A stretch of 64,000 bases of DNA from Blautia sp. MSJ-9 (GCF_018919065.1 NZ_JAHLQG010000031.1:62001-126000), one strand, 5' to 3'. Shown: positions 44,782 through 54,490, numbered from the stretch's first letter. Translations and numbers: made by a program. The notes: a model not told the origin generated them from the letters alone.

Positions 44782-45642
44782 TCAGCTGTCTCTCATCTTC
44801 CGGCGCAACACTTCCACGAAGCTTAAATGGTTCAGCTTCAGGATCTTTGTCTTTACATCTGCCATCCGGATCTGTATGCAGTCACCGGTAACCATGGGAA
44901 TAAATGTATCTCCGTCAAAAGATGCGATTCCTTTTTCGCAGTCACAGTGTCTTCCTTTTCCTATCTCTACAGTGATTACATCCTGTGCCGGAAAAATAAT
45001 GCTTCTTGTATTCAGTGTATGAGGTGCGATCGGAGTCATGATCGTCATTGCCGCATTAGGCGATACGATCGGTCCGCCTGCGGAAAGGCTGTATCCGGTA
45101 GAACCGGTAGGTGTGGAGATAATGATTCCGTCTGCGTTATAAGAATTCAGATAAACATCATTTACATAGTTCTTAAAACGCACAACGCGGAGGTGTCCAT
45201 CCCTGCCGATCACGATATCATTCAGTGCGATATCCTTTCCGATCAGCTCTTTACCACGGTATACTCTGCCCTCAAGCATCATACGTTCTTCTACTTCATA
45301 GTCATCTGCCATCAGCTGATCCAATGCACTGTACAGAGATGACAGATCTACCTCCGCAAGGAAGCCCAGATTTCCAAGATTGATGCCGAGGAGCGGGATT
45401 TCTTTATGGACCACATCTCTGGCCGCCTGCAGAAGCGTACCGTCACCGCCCAGCACAATGATACACTGTGTATTATCCGGGATCTTATCGGGATCCGTAT
45501 AATGATAAGTACCTTCGTGCTTTCTTTCTGCCTGCTGCACTTCGCAGTTTCTGTTATGTTCTTTCAGATAATCTGTAATTTTTCCTGTGATCTTAAGGTT
45601 CGGATCCTTGTCACTGTTTGTTATAATATAAAACCTGTCCAT
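44782..45642 (-). CDS. nadK: NAD kinase
   Basis: 286 residues. It phosphorylates NAD to NADP. The GGDGTLL motif is in IIVLGGDGTLLQAARDV, then LGINLGNLGFLAEVD, and the glycine-rich ISTPTGSTGYSLSAGGP near residue 180 completes the active site. It lies between tlyA and argR in the conserved dxs-tlyA-nadK-argR-recN run. AGGAAAT precedes the ATG. Confidence 0.97.
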   Translation of the reverse strand: MDRFYIITNSDKDPNLKITGKITDYLKEHNRNCEVQQAERKHEGTYHYTDPDKIPDNTQCIIVLGGDGTLLQAARDVVHKEIPLLGINLGNLGFLAEVDLSSLYSALDQLMADDYEVEERMMLEGRVYRGKELIGKDIALNDIVIGRDGHLRVVRFKNYVNDVYLNSYNADGIIISTPTGSTGYSLSAGGPIVSPNAAMTIMTPIAPHTLNTRSIIFPAQDVITVEIGKGRHCDCEKGIASFDGDTFIPMVTGDCIQIRMADVKTKILKLNHLSFVEVLRRKMRDS

Positions 45643-45662
45643 AGTTATTTCCTGATCCAGTA

Positions 45663-46475
45663 CTATTTATCTAACTGTCCGTGAGCTTCTGCCACTACGT
45701 CCTCTACAGATACCTGCAGACTGTCTGTCACTTCACTGCCCTCCGGACGCTTCTTAAGGTGAAGAAGATATTCAATATTTCCTTCCGGTCCCTTAATCGG
45801 TGAGAAAGAAAGATGACATGGTTCCATAAATATGCTCATAGCATAATTACGCACTTTCTCAATAACCTCCTGATGAACAGCAGGGTCTCTTACCACACCT
45901 TTCTTGCCGACTTTCTCTCTGCCTGCCTCAAACTGCGGTTTGATCAGACATACGATCTCACCTTCATCTGTAAGAAGATTTCTCACAGGAAGCAGCACTT
46001 TTGTAAGAGAAATGAAAGATACGTCAATGGAGGAAAAATCTGCCGGTCCTTCCAGGTTTTCAGGTACCACATAACGGATATTCGTTTTCTCCATGCAAAC
46101 AACTCGCGGGTCATTGCGAAGCTTCCAGTCAAGCTGGCCGTATCCTACATCAATGGAGTATACTTTTACTGCCCCGTTCTGGAGCATACAGTCTGTAAAA
46201 CCACCTGTGGATGCGCCTACATCCATACAGACCTTACCGTCCAGTGTCACATCAAAATTCTTCATAGCCTTCTCAAGCTTCAGTCCGCCGCGACTTACAT
46301 ATGGCAGGGTATTTCCTCTGACTTCGATCTTTACTGTCTCCGGGAACATGGTTCCTGCTTTGTCTTCTTTCTGACCATCTACATATACATCTCCTGCCAT
46401 GATATATGCCTTTGCTTTCTCACGGGATGGTGCAAGGGCACGTTCCATCATAAGCATGTCTAAACGTTTCTTCAT
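45663..46475 (-). CDS. tlyA: TlyA-family rRNA methyltransferase/hemolysin-like protein
   Basis: 270 residues. The N-terminal S4 RNA-binding domain (RLDMLMMERALAPSREKAKA) is followed by a Rossmann SAM domain with CMDVGASTGGFTDCMLQNGA and the K-D-K-type residues in SFISLTKVLLPV. TlyA homologues 2'-O-methylate rRNA, which in mycobacteria affects capreomycin sensitivity; this is family knowledge. The ATG overlaps the dxs stop by one base (TAATG). Confidence 0.94.
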   Translation of the reverse strand: MKKRLDMLMMERALAPSREKAKAYIMAGDVYVDGQKEDKAGTMFPETVKIEVRGNTLPYVSRGGLKLEKAMKNFDVTLDGKVCMDVGASTGGFTDCMLQNGAVKVYSIDVGYGQLDWKLRNDPRVVCMEKTNIRYVVPENLEGPADFSSIDVSFISLTKVLLPVRNLLTDEGEIVCLIKPQFEAGREKVGKKGVVRDPAVHQEVIEKVRNYAMSIFMEPCHLSFSPIKGPEGNIEYLLHLKKRPEGSEVTDSLQVSVEDVVAEAHGQLDK

Positions 46476-48343
46476 TATTCTCTTACTTCCTCACTATCCT
46501 CTATTGCCTGTCGGATATCTGCCACGCCAAGACCGATCCTGGTACGCAGACTGTCCACATTTCCCTGAGGCACAAAGCGGTCCCAAACAGATGCGGATAA
46601 CACTCTTGCCTCCGGATGACAGGCTTCCATATAAGCAGATACATGTTCTCCGTATCCGCCGCTCTTTACGTTCTCTTCCACTGTTACAAACAGATTGTGG
46701 TCTTTTGCAAGTTCATCAAGAAGATCCACATCCAGTGGTTTTACAAATCTTGCATTTACAAACGTCGGGTCATAGCCGTCTGCTTTCAATCCCTGACAGA
46801 CTTCCAGACAGGACGGAATCATACTTCCCACTCCCAGCACTGCGATCTTCTTTCCTCTGTGGATAATCTCACTCTTACCATATTCTACAGGTGCCTGATA
46901 CTCCTGCAGTCCCTGGTATGCACTGCCTCTCGGATATCGGATGGCAACCGGTCCGTCATAGTCCACTGCAAATGCCAGCATATCTGCCAGTTCTTTATCA
47001 TTCTTCGGTGCCAGAACTGTCATATTCGGCATCATGGACAGATACGACAGATCAAAGCAGCCCTGATGTGTCTCTCCATCTGCTCCTACCAGTCCTGCCC
47101 TGTCAATGGCAAAGATCACATGCAGTTTCTGCATACATACATCATGCAGCATCTGATCCACTGCACGCTGCAGGAATGAAGAATAGATTGCAACTACAGG
47201 AACCAGTCCTCCAAGCGCAAGTCCTGCTGCAAAGCTGACTGCATGTTCCTCCGCGATTCCCACATCAAAGAAACGCTCCGGAAATCTCTTTAAAAATTCC
47301 ACAAGTCCGGTTCCGTCCGGCATGGCTGCTGTAATGGCAGTCAGCTTCTTATTCTTCTCTGCAAGGGAAACCAGCGCTTTTGAAAAAACATCTGTGTAAC
47401 CTGGTACCGTTTTCTTCTGCAGTACTTTTCCTGTTTTAATATCAAACGGGCCGGTTCCGTGGAATCTGTCCGGATGGGCACTTGCAGGTCCGTATCCTTT
47501 TCCCTTCTTGGTCAGAACATGGACAACGACCGGTCCTTCCACGCGTTTCGCTTCGTTAAACAATTTCATCATCTGGCGCATATTGTGACCGTCTACAGGT
47601 CCAAGATAGGTCAGCCCCATATTCTCAAACAGCATTCCCGGAATAAAAAGCTGCTTGATACTGCTCTTTGTCCTCCGCATGGTGTCTACCATCGCAGTTC
47701 CTACTTTTGGAACTTTCTTGAGAGTTTTTGTCACGCCCATTTTTATCCCTGTGTATGCTTCCGCAGTCCTCAGGGCACTCAGATAGGTGGACATTCCTCC
47801 TACATTCCTTGAAATAGACATATTATTATCGTTGATGATGATAATAAAGTTTGTCTTTAATTCCGCAGCATTATTTAACGCTTCATACGCCATTCCTCCG
47901 GTGAGGGCACCGTCTCCGATAACAGAAACTACATGATGCTTCTGTCCCAGAATATCTCTGGCACGCACATACCCAAGTCCTGCAGAGATCGAGTTTGAAC
48001 TGTGTCCTGCATCAAAAGAATCGCAGTCACTCTCACTTCGCTTCGGAAAGCCGCTTAAACCGCCCTCTTTGCGCAGATTCACAAACTCATCCTTTCGTCC
48101 TGTAAGGATTTTGTGTGTATATGCCTGATGTCCCACATCCCAGATCAGTTTGTCTTCCGGAAAGTCCAGCACATTATGCAGCGCCAGAGTCAGCTCCACC
48201 ACGCCAAGATTGGACGCAAGGTGACCTCCTGTCTGACTGACAGACTGGATTAAAAAGTCTCTGATTTCCTCTGCCAGAGGCTCGAAATCTGCCAACGGTA
48301 TTTTGTGGATATCATTGGGTTTCTTTATCTTTTCCAGAATCAT
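46475..48343 (-). CDS. dxs: 1-deoxy-D-xylulose-5-phosphate synthase
   Basis: A 622-residue thiamine-diphosphate enzyme that starts the MEP isoprenoid pathway by condensing pyruvate and glyceraldehyde 3-phosphate. Visible motifs are HLASNLGVVELTLALH, WDVGHQAYTHKILTGR, the ThDP segment VIGDGALTGGMAYEALNNA with NDNNMSIS, and the transketolase part VGIAEEHAVSFAAGLA and AIDRAGLVGADGETHQG. AGGAAGG precedes the ATG. It follows ispA by 13 bp, so both belong to one isoprenoid operon. Confidence 0.97.
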   Translation of the reverse strand: MILEKIKKPNDIHKIPLADFEPLAEEIRDFLIQSVSQTGGHLASNLGVVELTLALHNVLDFPEDKLIWDVGHQAYTHKILTGRKDEFVNLRKEGGLSGFPKRSESDCDSFDAGHSSNSISAGLGYVRARDILGQKHHVVSVIGDGALTGGMAYEALNNAAELKTNFIIIINDNNMSISRNVGGMSTYLSALRTAEAYTGIKMGVTKTLKKVPKVGTAMVDTMRRTKSSIKQLFIPGMLFENMGLTYLGPVDGHNMRQMMKLFNEAKRVEGPVVVHVLTKKGKGYGPASAHPDRFHGTGPFDIKTGKVLQKKTVPGYTDVFSKALVSLAEKNKKLTAITAAMPDGTGLVEFLKRFPERFFDVGIAEEHAVSFAAGLALGGLVPVVAIYSSFLQRAVDQMLHDVCMQKLHVIFAIDRAGLVGADGETHQGCFDLSYLSMMPNMTVLAPKNDKELADMLAFAVDYDGPVAIRYPRGSAYQGLQEYQAPVEYGKSEIIHRGKKIAVLGVGSMIPSCLEVCQGLKADGYDPTFVNARFVKPLDVDLLDELAKDHNLFVTVEENVKSGGYGEHVSAYMEACHPEARVLSASVWDRFVPQGNVDSLRTRIGLGVADIRQAIEDSEEVRE

Positions 48344-48356
48344 TTGTATCCTTCCT

Positions 48357-49244
48357 TTATTTTCTGCGATTTATCAGTTTTTCAATTAATAAATACAGAA
48401 ATTCGTTATTTTTGTTCAGGCTCTTCAGCAGTTCAACCGCTTTCTCCGAAAGCAGCTCTACCTGCTCAGATGCCTTCTCTATTCCAAAAAGAGTCACATA
48501 CGTGACTTTATTGTTCTTCTCATCACTGTGTACAGGTTTGCCGAGTTCTTCGTCCGTGCTGGTTACATCCAGAATGTCATCCTGAATCTGGAAAGCCAGA
48601 CCGATATTTCCGGCAGCTTCTTCCACTACGGAAACTTCCTGTTCATCTGCTCCTGCAAGGATCGCACCTGTCATCATAGATGCCTCAATCAGTGCAGAAG
48701 TCTTGTTTCTGTAGATATAATCCAGTATCTCTTTCTCCAGGGGCTTGCCATCATTTTCTACATCAACGCTCTGTCCGCCAAGCATTCCGTGAATGCCTGT
48801 TTTCTCTGCCATTACTCTCAGCACATGGATCACTCTGCTCTGGTCTTCTGTAAGAGAAAATGCCTGAAGCATGGTCTCATATGCGTAATTGAGCAGTGCA
48901 ACACCGCTTAACACACCCATGGCTTCGCCGTAGACTTTATGAGTGGTCAGTCTTCCGCGTCTGTAATCATCGTTATCCAGCGCAGGCAGATCATCATGGA
49001 TCAGGGAATGGGTATGGATCATCTCCATTCCTGCCATAAACGGCTCCACAACTTTTCCCTCACCGCCGAATAAACGGTAAGTCTCCTGTATCAGGATCGG
49101 GCGCAGGCGTTTGCCGCCTGCCAGCATACTGTAATTCATGGCCTGTGCCATTGTCCTGGCAAAGCCTTCTTCTGCAGGCAGAAAACTCTTTATCACGCGC
49201 TCCGCATCCTCAGTTCTTTTTGTTAATTCATCTTGAAAATTCAC
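48357..49244 (-). CDS. ispA: Farnesyl/geranyl diphosphate synthase
   Basis: A trans-prenyltransferase with the first aspartate-rich motif in HDDLPALDNDDYRRGR, the second in FQIQDDILDVTSTDEELGKP, and GGKRLRPIL near the N-terminus. I prefer a GTG start at 49244 (295 residues, beginning VNFQDELTKR) because GAGGATGG lies 7 nt upstream; an ATG 18 nt earlier is possible. Either start lies inside the end of xseB, so the genes overlap. The product chain length is not certain. Confidence 0.93.
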   Translation of the reverse strand: MNFQDELTKRTEDAERVIKSFLPAEEGFARTMAQAMNYSMLAGGKRLRPILIQETYRLFGGEGKVVEPFMAGMEMIHTHSLIHDDLPALDNDDYRRGRLTTHKVYGEAMGVLSGVALLNYAYETMLQAFSLTEDQSRVIHVLRVMAEKTGIHGMLGGQSVDVENDGKPLEKEILDYIYRNKTSALIEASMMTGAILAGADEQEVSVVEEAAGNIGLAFQIQDDILDVTSTDEELGKPVHSDEKNNKVTYVTLFGIEKASEQVELLSEKAVELLKSLNKNNEFLYLLIEKLINRRK

Positions 49245-49467
49245 TAAACGTACCATCCTCATTGAGCTGCAGCATCTTCTTCTCCACTGTATCCAGCTTG
49301 TCGCTGCAAAGTTTCAAAAGTTCCATACCCTGTCTGTACAGTCTGAAAGAATCCTCCAGTGATGTGTCACGATCCTCCAGCTTTCCTGCCAGCAGATCCA
49401 GCTCTGCAAACATTTCCTCCAGAGGTTTCTCCTCCTGTAACTGTTCACTGTTCTCATTCTTCGCCAT
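49228..49467 (-). CDS. xseB: Exodeoxyribonuclease VII small subunit
   Basis: 79 residues with the XseB core LEEMFAELDLLAGKLEDRDT then SLEDSFRLYRQGMELLKLC. It binds XseA to form the single-strand exonuclease. GGAGGAGAG precedes the ATG. The gene overlaps the end of xseA by 14 nt and the start of ispA. Confidence 0.95.
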   Translation of the reverse strand: MAKNENSEQLQEEKPLEEMFAELDLLAGKLEDRDTSLEDSFRLYRQGMELLKLCSDKLDTVEKKMLQLNEDGTFSEFSR

Positions 49468-50674
49468 GGATTCTCTCCTCCTTTACTGTACTCTCAACCT
49501 GTGCCTCTATCGTACCGTCTGTTACGGATATATAAATGGTATCCCCATTTTGTACCTGTTCTACACTTGTCAATGTCTTTTTATTCTTGTCTGCCACATA
49601 AGAATATCCCTGATTCAGCTTCTTCAGTGGAGAAAGTCCGGCAAAACGTTCCAGATAAATAGACAATCTGTGCCTGTTATCCTGAAGTTTCCGGTTCATT
49701 CCGTTCTGAATGGACTCCTCCAGATCTGCCAGACGCTGTCTCTGCTCACGCAGTCTGTTCTCAGGACTCAGATAACCAAATTTCATCTGAAAATGTTCCA
49801 GTTTACTGCGGTACAGGTCCGTTTTGCTGCTCATGGCACGGTAAATTCTCTGCCTGTAAATGCCGACCGCCTCTACTACACTTCGGTAATCATCCACTGC
49901 CAGTTCTGCTGCAGCAGATGGTGTCGGTGCACGCAGATCTGCAACAAAATCAGCGATCGTGAAGTCTGTCTCATGACCTACTGCAGAAATGACCGGTGTC
50001 CGGCACTGAAAGATTGCCCTGGCTACGATTTCTTCATTAAATGCCCACAGGTCTTCGATAGAACCGCCGCCTCTGCCGACGATGATCACATCTACGCCTG
50101 CTGCATCCAGCATCTCGATGCCTTTGACAATACTCTCTGCCGCACCTGTGCCCTGCACAAGAGCCGGATATAGAATAATCTGGAGATAGGGATTTCTTCG
50201 ATAGGAAATATTGCGGATATCCTGAACAGCCGCACCTGTCGGTGCAGTTACCACACCTAGACGTTTGATAAATCTGGGAATGGGCTGCTTGTACTCCTGT
50301 GCAAACATCCCCATATCTTCGAGTTCCTGCTTCAGTGCAAGATATCTCTCATACAAAGCACCGGCACCCTCCAGGGTGATCTCCTTTGCATACATCTGAT
50401 AGCGGCCGTCACGTTCATATACATCCACACTTCCGCCTACAACTACCTTATCGCCATTCTTCATAGCAAATGCAAGTCCCCGTCTGTGTCCGGCAAACAT
50501 CACACAATTTAGTGTGCCTGTCTCATCTTTCAGGGAAAAATAGATGTGTCCACTTGTATGGTATTTACAATTGGACACTTCTCCCTTTACATAAATCTTC
50601 TGCAGTAAATAATCCTGGGTAAACATATTCTTGATATAACGGTTTACCTGTCCTACAGAATATGCATTTTTCAT
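49454..50674 (-). CDS. xseA: Exodeoxyribonuclease VII large subunit
   Basis: 406 residues. The N-terminal OB fold ([20 protein letters not shown]) is followed by the nuclease domain with [39 protein letters not shown] and [20 protein letters not shown], then a coiled coil and a short C-terminal segment. It overlaps the nusB stop as ATGA. Confidence 0.96.
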   Translation of the reverse strand: MKNAYSVGQVNRYIKNMFTQDYLLQKIYVKGEVSNCKYHTSGHIYFSLKDETGTLNCVMFAGHRRGLAFAMKNGDKVVVGGSVDVYERDGRYQMYAKEITLEGAGALYERYLALKQELEDMGMFAQEYKQPIPRFIKRLGVVTAPTGAAVQDIRNISYRRNPYLQIILYPALVQGTGAAESIVKGIEMLDAAGVDVIIVGRGGGSIEDLWAFNEEIVARAIFQCRTPVISAVGHETDFTIADFVADLRAPTPSAAAELAVDDYRSVVEAVGIYRQRIYRAMSSKTDLYRSKLEHFQMKFGYLSPENRLREQRQRLADLEESIQNGMNRKLQDNRHRLSIYLERFAGLSPLKKLNQGYSYVADKNKKTLTSVEQVQNGDTIYISVTDGTIEAQVESTVKEERIHGEE

Positions 50675-51093
50675 TCTGTTTTCTCTTCAGCTGCGCTGTT
50701 TGCAATCTTACCAAGGATACCGTTTACAAAAGAACCTGAAGTATCGCCGCCGAAACGTTTGGCAAGTTCTACTGCCTCGTTAATGGCTACTCCTGTCGGT
50801 ACATCCTGGTCATATTTGAGTTCATACACTGCCAGACGCAGGGCTGTCAGGTCGACACGGCTCATTCTCTTTGTCTTCCATCCTTTACTTGTCTCATTTA
50901 ACAGTGCATCGATCTCGTCTAATTTCTCAAGTACATGACGGTATTTCTGGCTCATGTATTCCTGGTCTTTCTCTGAAAGCTCCTCCAGGGTGTCAAAATA
51001 AAGTGAAAGCTGTTCACTCATCTCTTCCTCTGAATTAAATTCTGTCATGAACAGTAATTTAAAAATGTGTTCTCTCTGCTCTCTTCTTCGCAT
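50671..51093 (-). CDS. nusB: Transcription antitermination factor NusB
   Basis: 140 residues from the ATG at 51093, which begins [19 protein letters not shown], the family's usual N-terminus; a longer frame adds 33 unrelated residues. The helical bundle includes [20 protein letters not shown] and [20 protein letters not shown] followed by NGILGKI. NusB binds boxA RNA with S10 during rRNA transcription. GCGGGA lies upstream of the start. Confidence 0.95.
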   Translation of the reverse strand: MRRREQREHIFKLLFMTEFNSEEEMSEQLSLYFDTLEELSEKDQEYMSQKYRHVLEKLDEIDALLNETSKGWKTKRMSRVDLTALRLAVYELKYDQDVPTGVAINEAVELAKRFGGDTSGSFVNGILGKIANSAAEEKTE

Positions 51094-51230
51094 AATTCCC
51101 GCTGTATAAACAGCTTTCCTTTCTATTATATCTGTTACTGTCCACTTATCTTCGCCCGGCGGATCAGACCATCCGCATCCTTTATAAAACAATTTTTCAA
51201 TGAACAGTAATCTCTTCTTTTCTTAATTAC

Positions 51231-51261
51231 ACAAAAAAGGAAAGGGTTACTTTCCTTTTTC
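51231..51261 (-). terminator. Terminator overlapping the asp23 stop codon
   Basis: On the minus strand AAAAAGGAAAG pairs with CTTTCCTTTTT around a short loop that contains the asp23 stop codon, followed by T residues. The gene's last codons thus form part of its own terminator. Confidence 0.75.
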
Positions 51262-51633
51262 ATTCTCCATATCTACACCGGCAATGTGAATGTTGACGTC
51301 TGCAACCTCAAGACCTGTCATATTCTCTATGGATGATTTGACTTTCTCCTGGACTTTCTTGCTTGTCTCAAGGATGTTCTTACCATATTCGATGTTCAGG
51401 TTCAGATCTACTGTTACGACTCCTTCGAGTACAGTAACCTTAACGCCCTTGGAAAGATTCTTCATTCCAAGCTTGCTTACCAGTTCGTTTGTGATATTGC
51501 CTGCCATGGAAGCGACTCCGTCTACTTCTGTAGCAGCAAGTCCGGCAATGATAGCGACCACTTCGTCTGCGATCTGAACTTCACCAATGCCGCCTAAATC
51601 CTGTATTTTATATGTTGTTCTTTTCTCTGCCAT
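51247..51633 (-). CDS. Asp23/Gls24-family envelope stress protein
   Basis: 128 residues from the ATG at 51633, chosen because AGGAGG lies 7 nt upstream; the longer frame adds 10 residues. It has the Asp23 core IGEVQIADEVVAIIAGLAAT, VDGVASMAGN and the repeated beta-strand KVTVLEGVVTVDLNLNIEYG, then an amphipathic helix. Asp23 proteins form membrane-associated assemblies linked to cell-envelope homeostasis. It commonly precedes nusB in clostridia. The exact role is unknown. Confidence 0.93.
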   Translation of the reverse strand: MAEKRTTYKIQDLGGIGEVQIADEVVAIIAGLAATEVDGVASMAGNITNELVSKLGMKNLSKGVKVTVLEGVVTVDLNLNIEYGKNILETSKKVQEKVKSSIENMTGLEVADVNIHIAGVDMENEKGK

Positions 51634-51662
51634 TGGAAAACCTCCTGAGGAATTCTTTGTCA

Positions 51663-51727
51663 CTGCTCATATTCTGTTTCTCCGAAAGTCTGTATTACGA
51701 GATCTGTTCCGGAAATAAAATGAGCAG
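51663..51727. repeat. Inverted repeat upstream of asp23
   Basis: CTGCTCAT and ATGAGCAG are exact complements at the ends of a 65-bp segment, with an inner TCCG/CGGA pairing. It lies in the leader or promoter region of asp23 and shares the CTGCTCA core with other intergenic hairpins. Confidence 0.5.
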
Positions 51728-51780
51728 GGACTTTCATAGTCTTTGTTTATTATACCAAATCGGCAGATAAATGAAAAGGG

Positions 51781-53370
51781 TTATTTGCTGAATTCCGTTA
51801 ATATTAAGCCCGGATTTCTGTCTTCTGTCATTCCGACACTCCATGAATTTACGAAAAGGAGCAGCGGATTTCCCTTAAGGTCAGTTACTTTCTTCATGTC
51901 AGAAGTTCCGACGATCTTGTCCACTTTTACCTCTTCCTTGTTTGCGATCCAGCGGATATGCTCATATGGAAGTGTTTCCAGACGGATGTCTACGTTGTAT
52001 TCATTTTCCAGACGATATTTCAGAACATCAAACTGCAGGACACCTACAACGCCTACGATGATCTCTTCCATACCTGTATTAAATTCCTGGAAGATCTGGA
52101 TCGCACCTTCCTGGGCGATCTGGTTGATACCTTTAACAAACTGCTTTCTCTTCATGGTATCGATCTGGCGGACTCTTGCAAAATGCTCCGGTGCAAATGT
52201 CGGGATTCCCTCAAATGCGAATTTCTTTCCAGGTGCGCAGATGGTATCACCGATAGAAAAGATACCCGGGTCAAAGACACCGATGATGTCTCCTGCATAT
52301 GCTTCGTCTACAACATGACGGGACTCTGCCATCATCTGCTGTGGCTGGAGCAGACGCATCTTCTTGTCACCCTGCACATGATATACTTCCTGGGAAGCAT
52401 CGAATTTACCGGAACAGATTCTCATAAATGCGATTCTGTCTCTGTGAGCTTTATTCATATTTGCCTGAATCTTAAATACAAATGCTGAGAAGTTGTCATC
52501 CATCGGGTCGATCTCACCGGCATCAGACATTCTCGGAAGCGGGGATGTTGTCATTTTCAGGAAATGCTCCAGGAATGTTTCCACACCGAAGTTTGTCAGA
52601 GCGGAACCGAAGAATACAGGGGTTAATTCTCCCTTGCTTACCAGTTTCTGATCAAAGTCTGCACTTGCTCCGTCCAGAAGTTCGATCTCGTCCAGAAGCT
52701 GTGCTTTCTGCTCCGGATCCATGATCTCGTCTGCACGGCTGTCGCTTAACGGGATTTCCTCGATGACACCCTCTTTGGTTCCTTTCTGTGTATCAGAGAA
52801 AGTAAGGATTTTCTCTGTATTACGGTCGTAAACACCGCGGAATTTCTTACCGGAACCGATTGGCCAGTTGATCGGGCAGGTTGCGATCCCGAGTTCTTTC
52901 TCGATCTCATCAAGCAGGTCAAATGTGTCGTTTGCATCACGGTCCATCTTGTTGATGAAAGTAAAGATCGGGATGTGGCGCATTACGCAGACCTTGAATA
53001 ACTTTCTTGTCTGTGCCTCGACACCCTTGGAACCGTCGATTACCATGACTGCTGAGTCTGCTGCCATAAGAGTACGGTAGGTATCCTCTGAGAAGTCCTG
53101 ATGTCCCGGAGTATCCAGAATGTTGATGCAATAGCCGTCATAATGGAACTGGAGAACGGAAGATGTAACGGAAATACCTCTCTCTTTCTCGATCTCCATC
53201 CAGTCTGATACTGCATGGCGGGCAGTTGCCTTACCTTTAACACTTCCGGCAAGATTGATAGCTCCGCCATACAGCAGGAATTTCTCGGTCAGTGTGGTCT
53301 TACCTGCATCCGGGTGGGAAATAATGGCAAATGTTCTTCTTTTTTCTATTTCGTTCGTATACTTAGACAC
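51781..53370 (-). CDS. prfC: Peptide chain release factor 3
   Basis: A 529-residue translational GTPase that recycles RF1 and RF2. G1 is AIISHPDAGKTTLTEKFLL, G2 lies near KGKATARHAVSDWMEIEKER, G3 is ILDTPGHQDF, G4 is FINKMDRD. The later domains (GVETFLEHFLKM, FVFKIQANMNKAHRDRIAFM and EIIVGVVGVLQFDVLKYRLE) are typical of RF3 rather than EF-G. The start is GTG after AGGAGG. A promoter about 230 bp upstream gives a long leader. Confidence 0.96.
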   Translation of the reverse strand: MSKYTNEIEKRRTFAIISHPDAGKTTLTEKFLLYGGAINLAGSVKGKATARHAVSDWMEIEKERGISVTSSVLQFHYDGYCINILDTPGHQDFSEDTYRTLMAADSAVMVIDGSKGVEAQTRKLFKVCVMRHIPIFTFINKMDRDANDTFDLLDEIEKELGIATCPINWPIGSGKKFRGVYDRNTEKILTFSDTQKGTKEGVIEEIPLSDSRADEIMDPEQKAQLLDEIELLDGASADFDQKLVSKGELTPVFFGSALTNFGVETFLEHFLKMTTSPLPRMSDAGEIDPMDDNFSAFVFKIQANMNKAHRDRIAFMRICSGKFDASQEVYHVQGDKKMRLLQPQQMMAESRHVVDEAYAGDIIGVFDPGIFSIGDTICAPGKKFAFEGIPTFAPEHFARVRQIDTMKRKQFVKGINQIAQEGAIQIFQEFNTGMEEIIVGVVGVLQFDVLKYRLENEYNVDIRLETLPYEHIRWIANKEEVKVDKIVGTSDMKKVTDLKGNPLLLFVNSWSVGMTEDRNPGLILTEFSK

Positions 53371-53419
53371 GTTTAGCCTCCTGTGTGCGCTTTCTTAATT
53401 ATTGTTATATTGGTTTCTT

Positions 53420-53632
53420 CGTAACTGCAGAGATATCGGACAGTTACGTATCTTTATTCGTTTTACCTAATACCATGATTGCAAAATTATTGCAGTTCAC
53501 TGCATACCTGAAAATATGCTTCGTGACACATGCCCTGCAAACAATTTTTCTGCATATAATCACTGATATTAGCTACGTTTCCTATTTTTTTACAGCATTC
53601 CTATTCTAGTATATGCACTGGTTTCCTGTCAA
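53420..53632 (-). promoter_or_regulatory. prfC promoter and long leader
   Basis: TTGACA (53632-53627) and TAGAAT (53608-53603) are 18 bp apart on the minus strand, about 230 bp upstream of prfC. The leader contains CGTAACTG...CAGTTACG (53420-53448), a hairpin about 50 bp from the start codon. No known riboswitch was recognised. The rest of the gap towards spoIIIAH shows no gene. Confidence 0.55.
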
Positions 53633-53667
53633 GATATATGTTTGGGATATTCGTTATTCATCGTATA

Positions 53668-54480
53668 TTAGTCATAAATATCTGTTGTGTCGATCGTGGC
53701 ATCTTCATATGGCTGTGCGGATGTCTCACTATCCTCATAGGAAGTGTCATCCGCAGCACCATCTACACTTGAATCTGTCTCTGTGTCTGTTGTGTCAGTG
53801 CTTTCTCCAATGTCTGCAGAAGTATCTACCGTATCACTTTCCGCTACATCTTCGCTTTCTTTTAATGGCGTGATCACGATATTCTCTGCGGCGATCCCGG
53901 TTTTTCTTTTTACGATGTCTTCGATCTGGGCGCGTTGTGCGTCAGAGAGTTCGGCATCCGGGATTACGACATCTGCGGTTTCACCGGTGAGATTTACTAC
54001 CACATCCTTAAAGCCTTTCGCCTCAAGCAGAAGTTCTGCGGCGGCTTCTTTCTCTGAGAGGTCTGTCATAGAGACCATAGTATGTATGGCTTCCTGTTTT
54101 TCTTCATCATCAATACTCTCGTTGTTGATAATGTCCTGCAGATCTGCCTTGTTCTGGGAACGGACCTGTTCTCTGCTGATCTTTGCCTGAGCTGCAAAAC
54201 CTGTGGAGCCTGTTAGTACAGCTTCACCTGGAGTATCTGTTTCCTGAGTATCTGTGAGGCTGTCATCTGTAAGACCGGTACCCGCCTGGTTTTCATCCAA
54301 AAGGGCTGTCTCATCTGTGAGATCATATCCTGCATCTTCAAGGATACTGCTGCTGTCTGTGCTTGCCTCCTTATCCTTAAATCCAAGATCTACATCTGCA
54401 AAGTTCAGATATCCTGCTACTGCAATAAGAATTGCCAGTGACGTAATGATGACCTGATTTTTTTTGATGACTTTTTTCAC
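53668..54480 (-). CDS. spoIIIAH: Stage III sporulation protein AH
   Basis: 270 residues. The mother-cell component of the SpoIIIAH-SpoIIQ channel, with an N-terminal transmembrane helix (VIITSLAILIAVAGYLNF) and a YscJ-like ring domain containing ITSEQVR-type KISREQVRSQNKADLQDIIN, MTDLSEKEAAAELLLEAKGF and VNLTGETADVVIPDAELSDA. A Ser/Thr/Asp-rich low-complexity tail after about residue 215 exceeds the ring domain and is unusually acidic. The start codon is GTG. It is the last gene of the spoIIIA operon. Confidence 0.93.
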   Translation of the reverse strand: MKKVIKKNQVIITSLAILIAVAGYLNFADVDLGFKDKEASTDSSSILEDAGYDLTDETALLDENQAGTGLTDDSLTDTQETDTPGEAVLTGSTGFAAQAKISREQVRSQNKADLQDIINNESIDDEEKQEAIHTMVSMTDLSEKEAAAELLLEAKGFKDVVVNLTGETADVVIPDAELSDAQRAQIEDIVKRKTGIAAENIVITPLKESEDVAESDTVDTSADIGESTDTTDTETDSSVDGAADDTSYEDSETSAQPYEDATIDTTDIYD

Positions 54481-54490
54481 ATTTCTCTCC

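Noticed and set aside
49145-50173. 342-codon plus-strand open frame opposite ispA, xseB and xseA
   Set aside because: It spans three conserved minus-strand genes, has no recognisable domain and no RBS.
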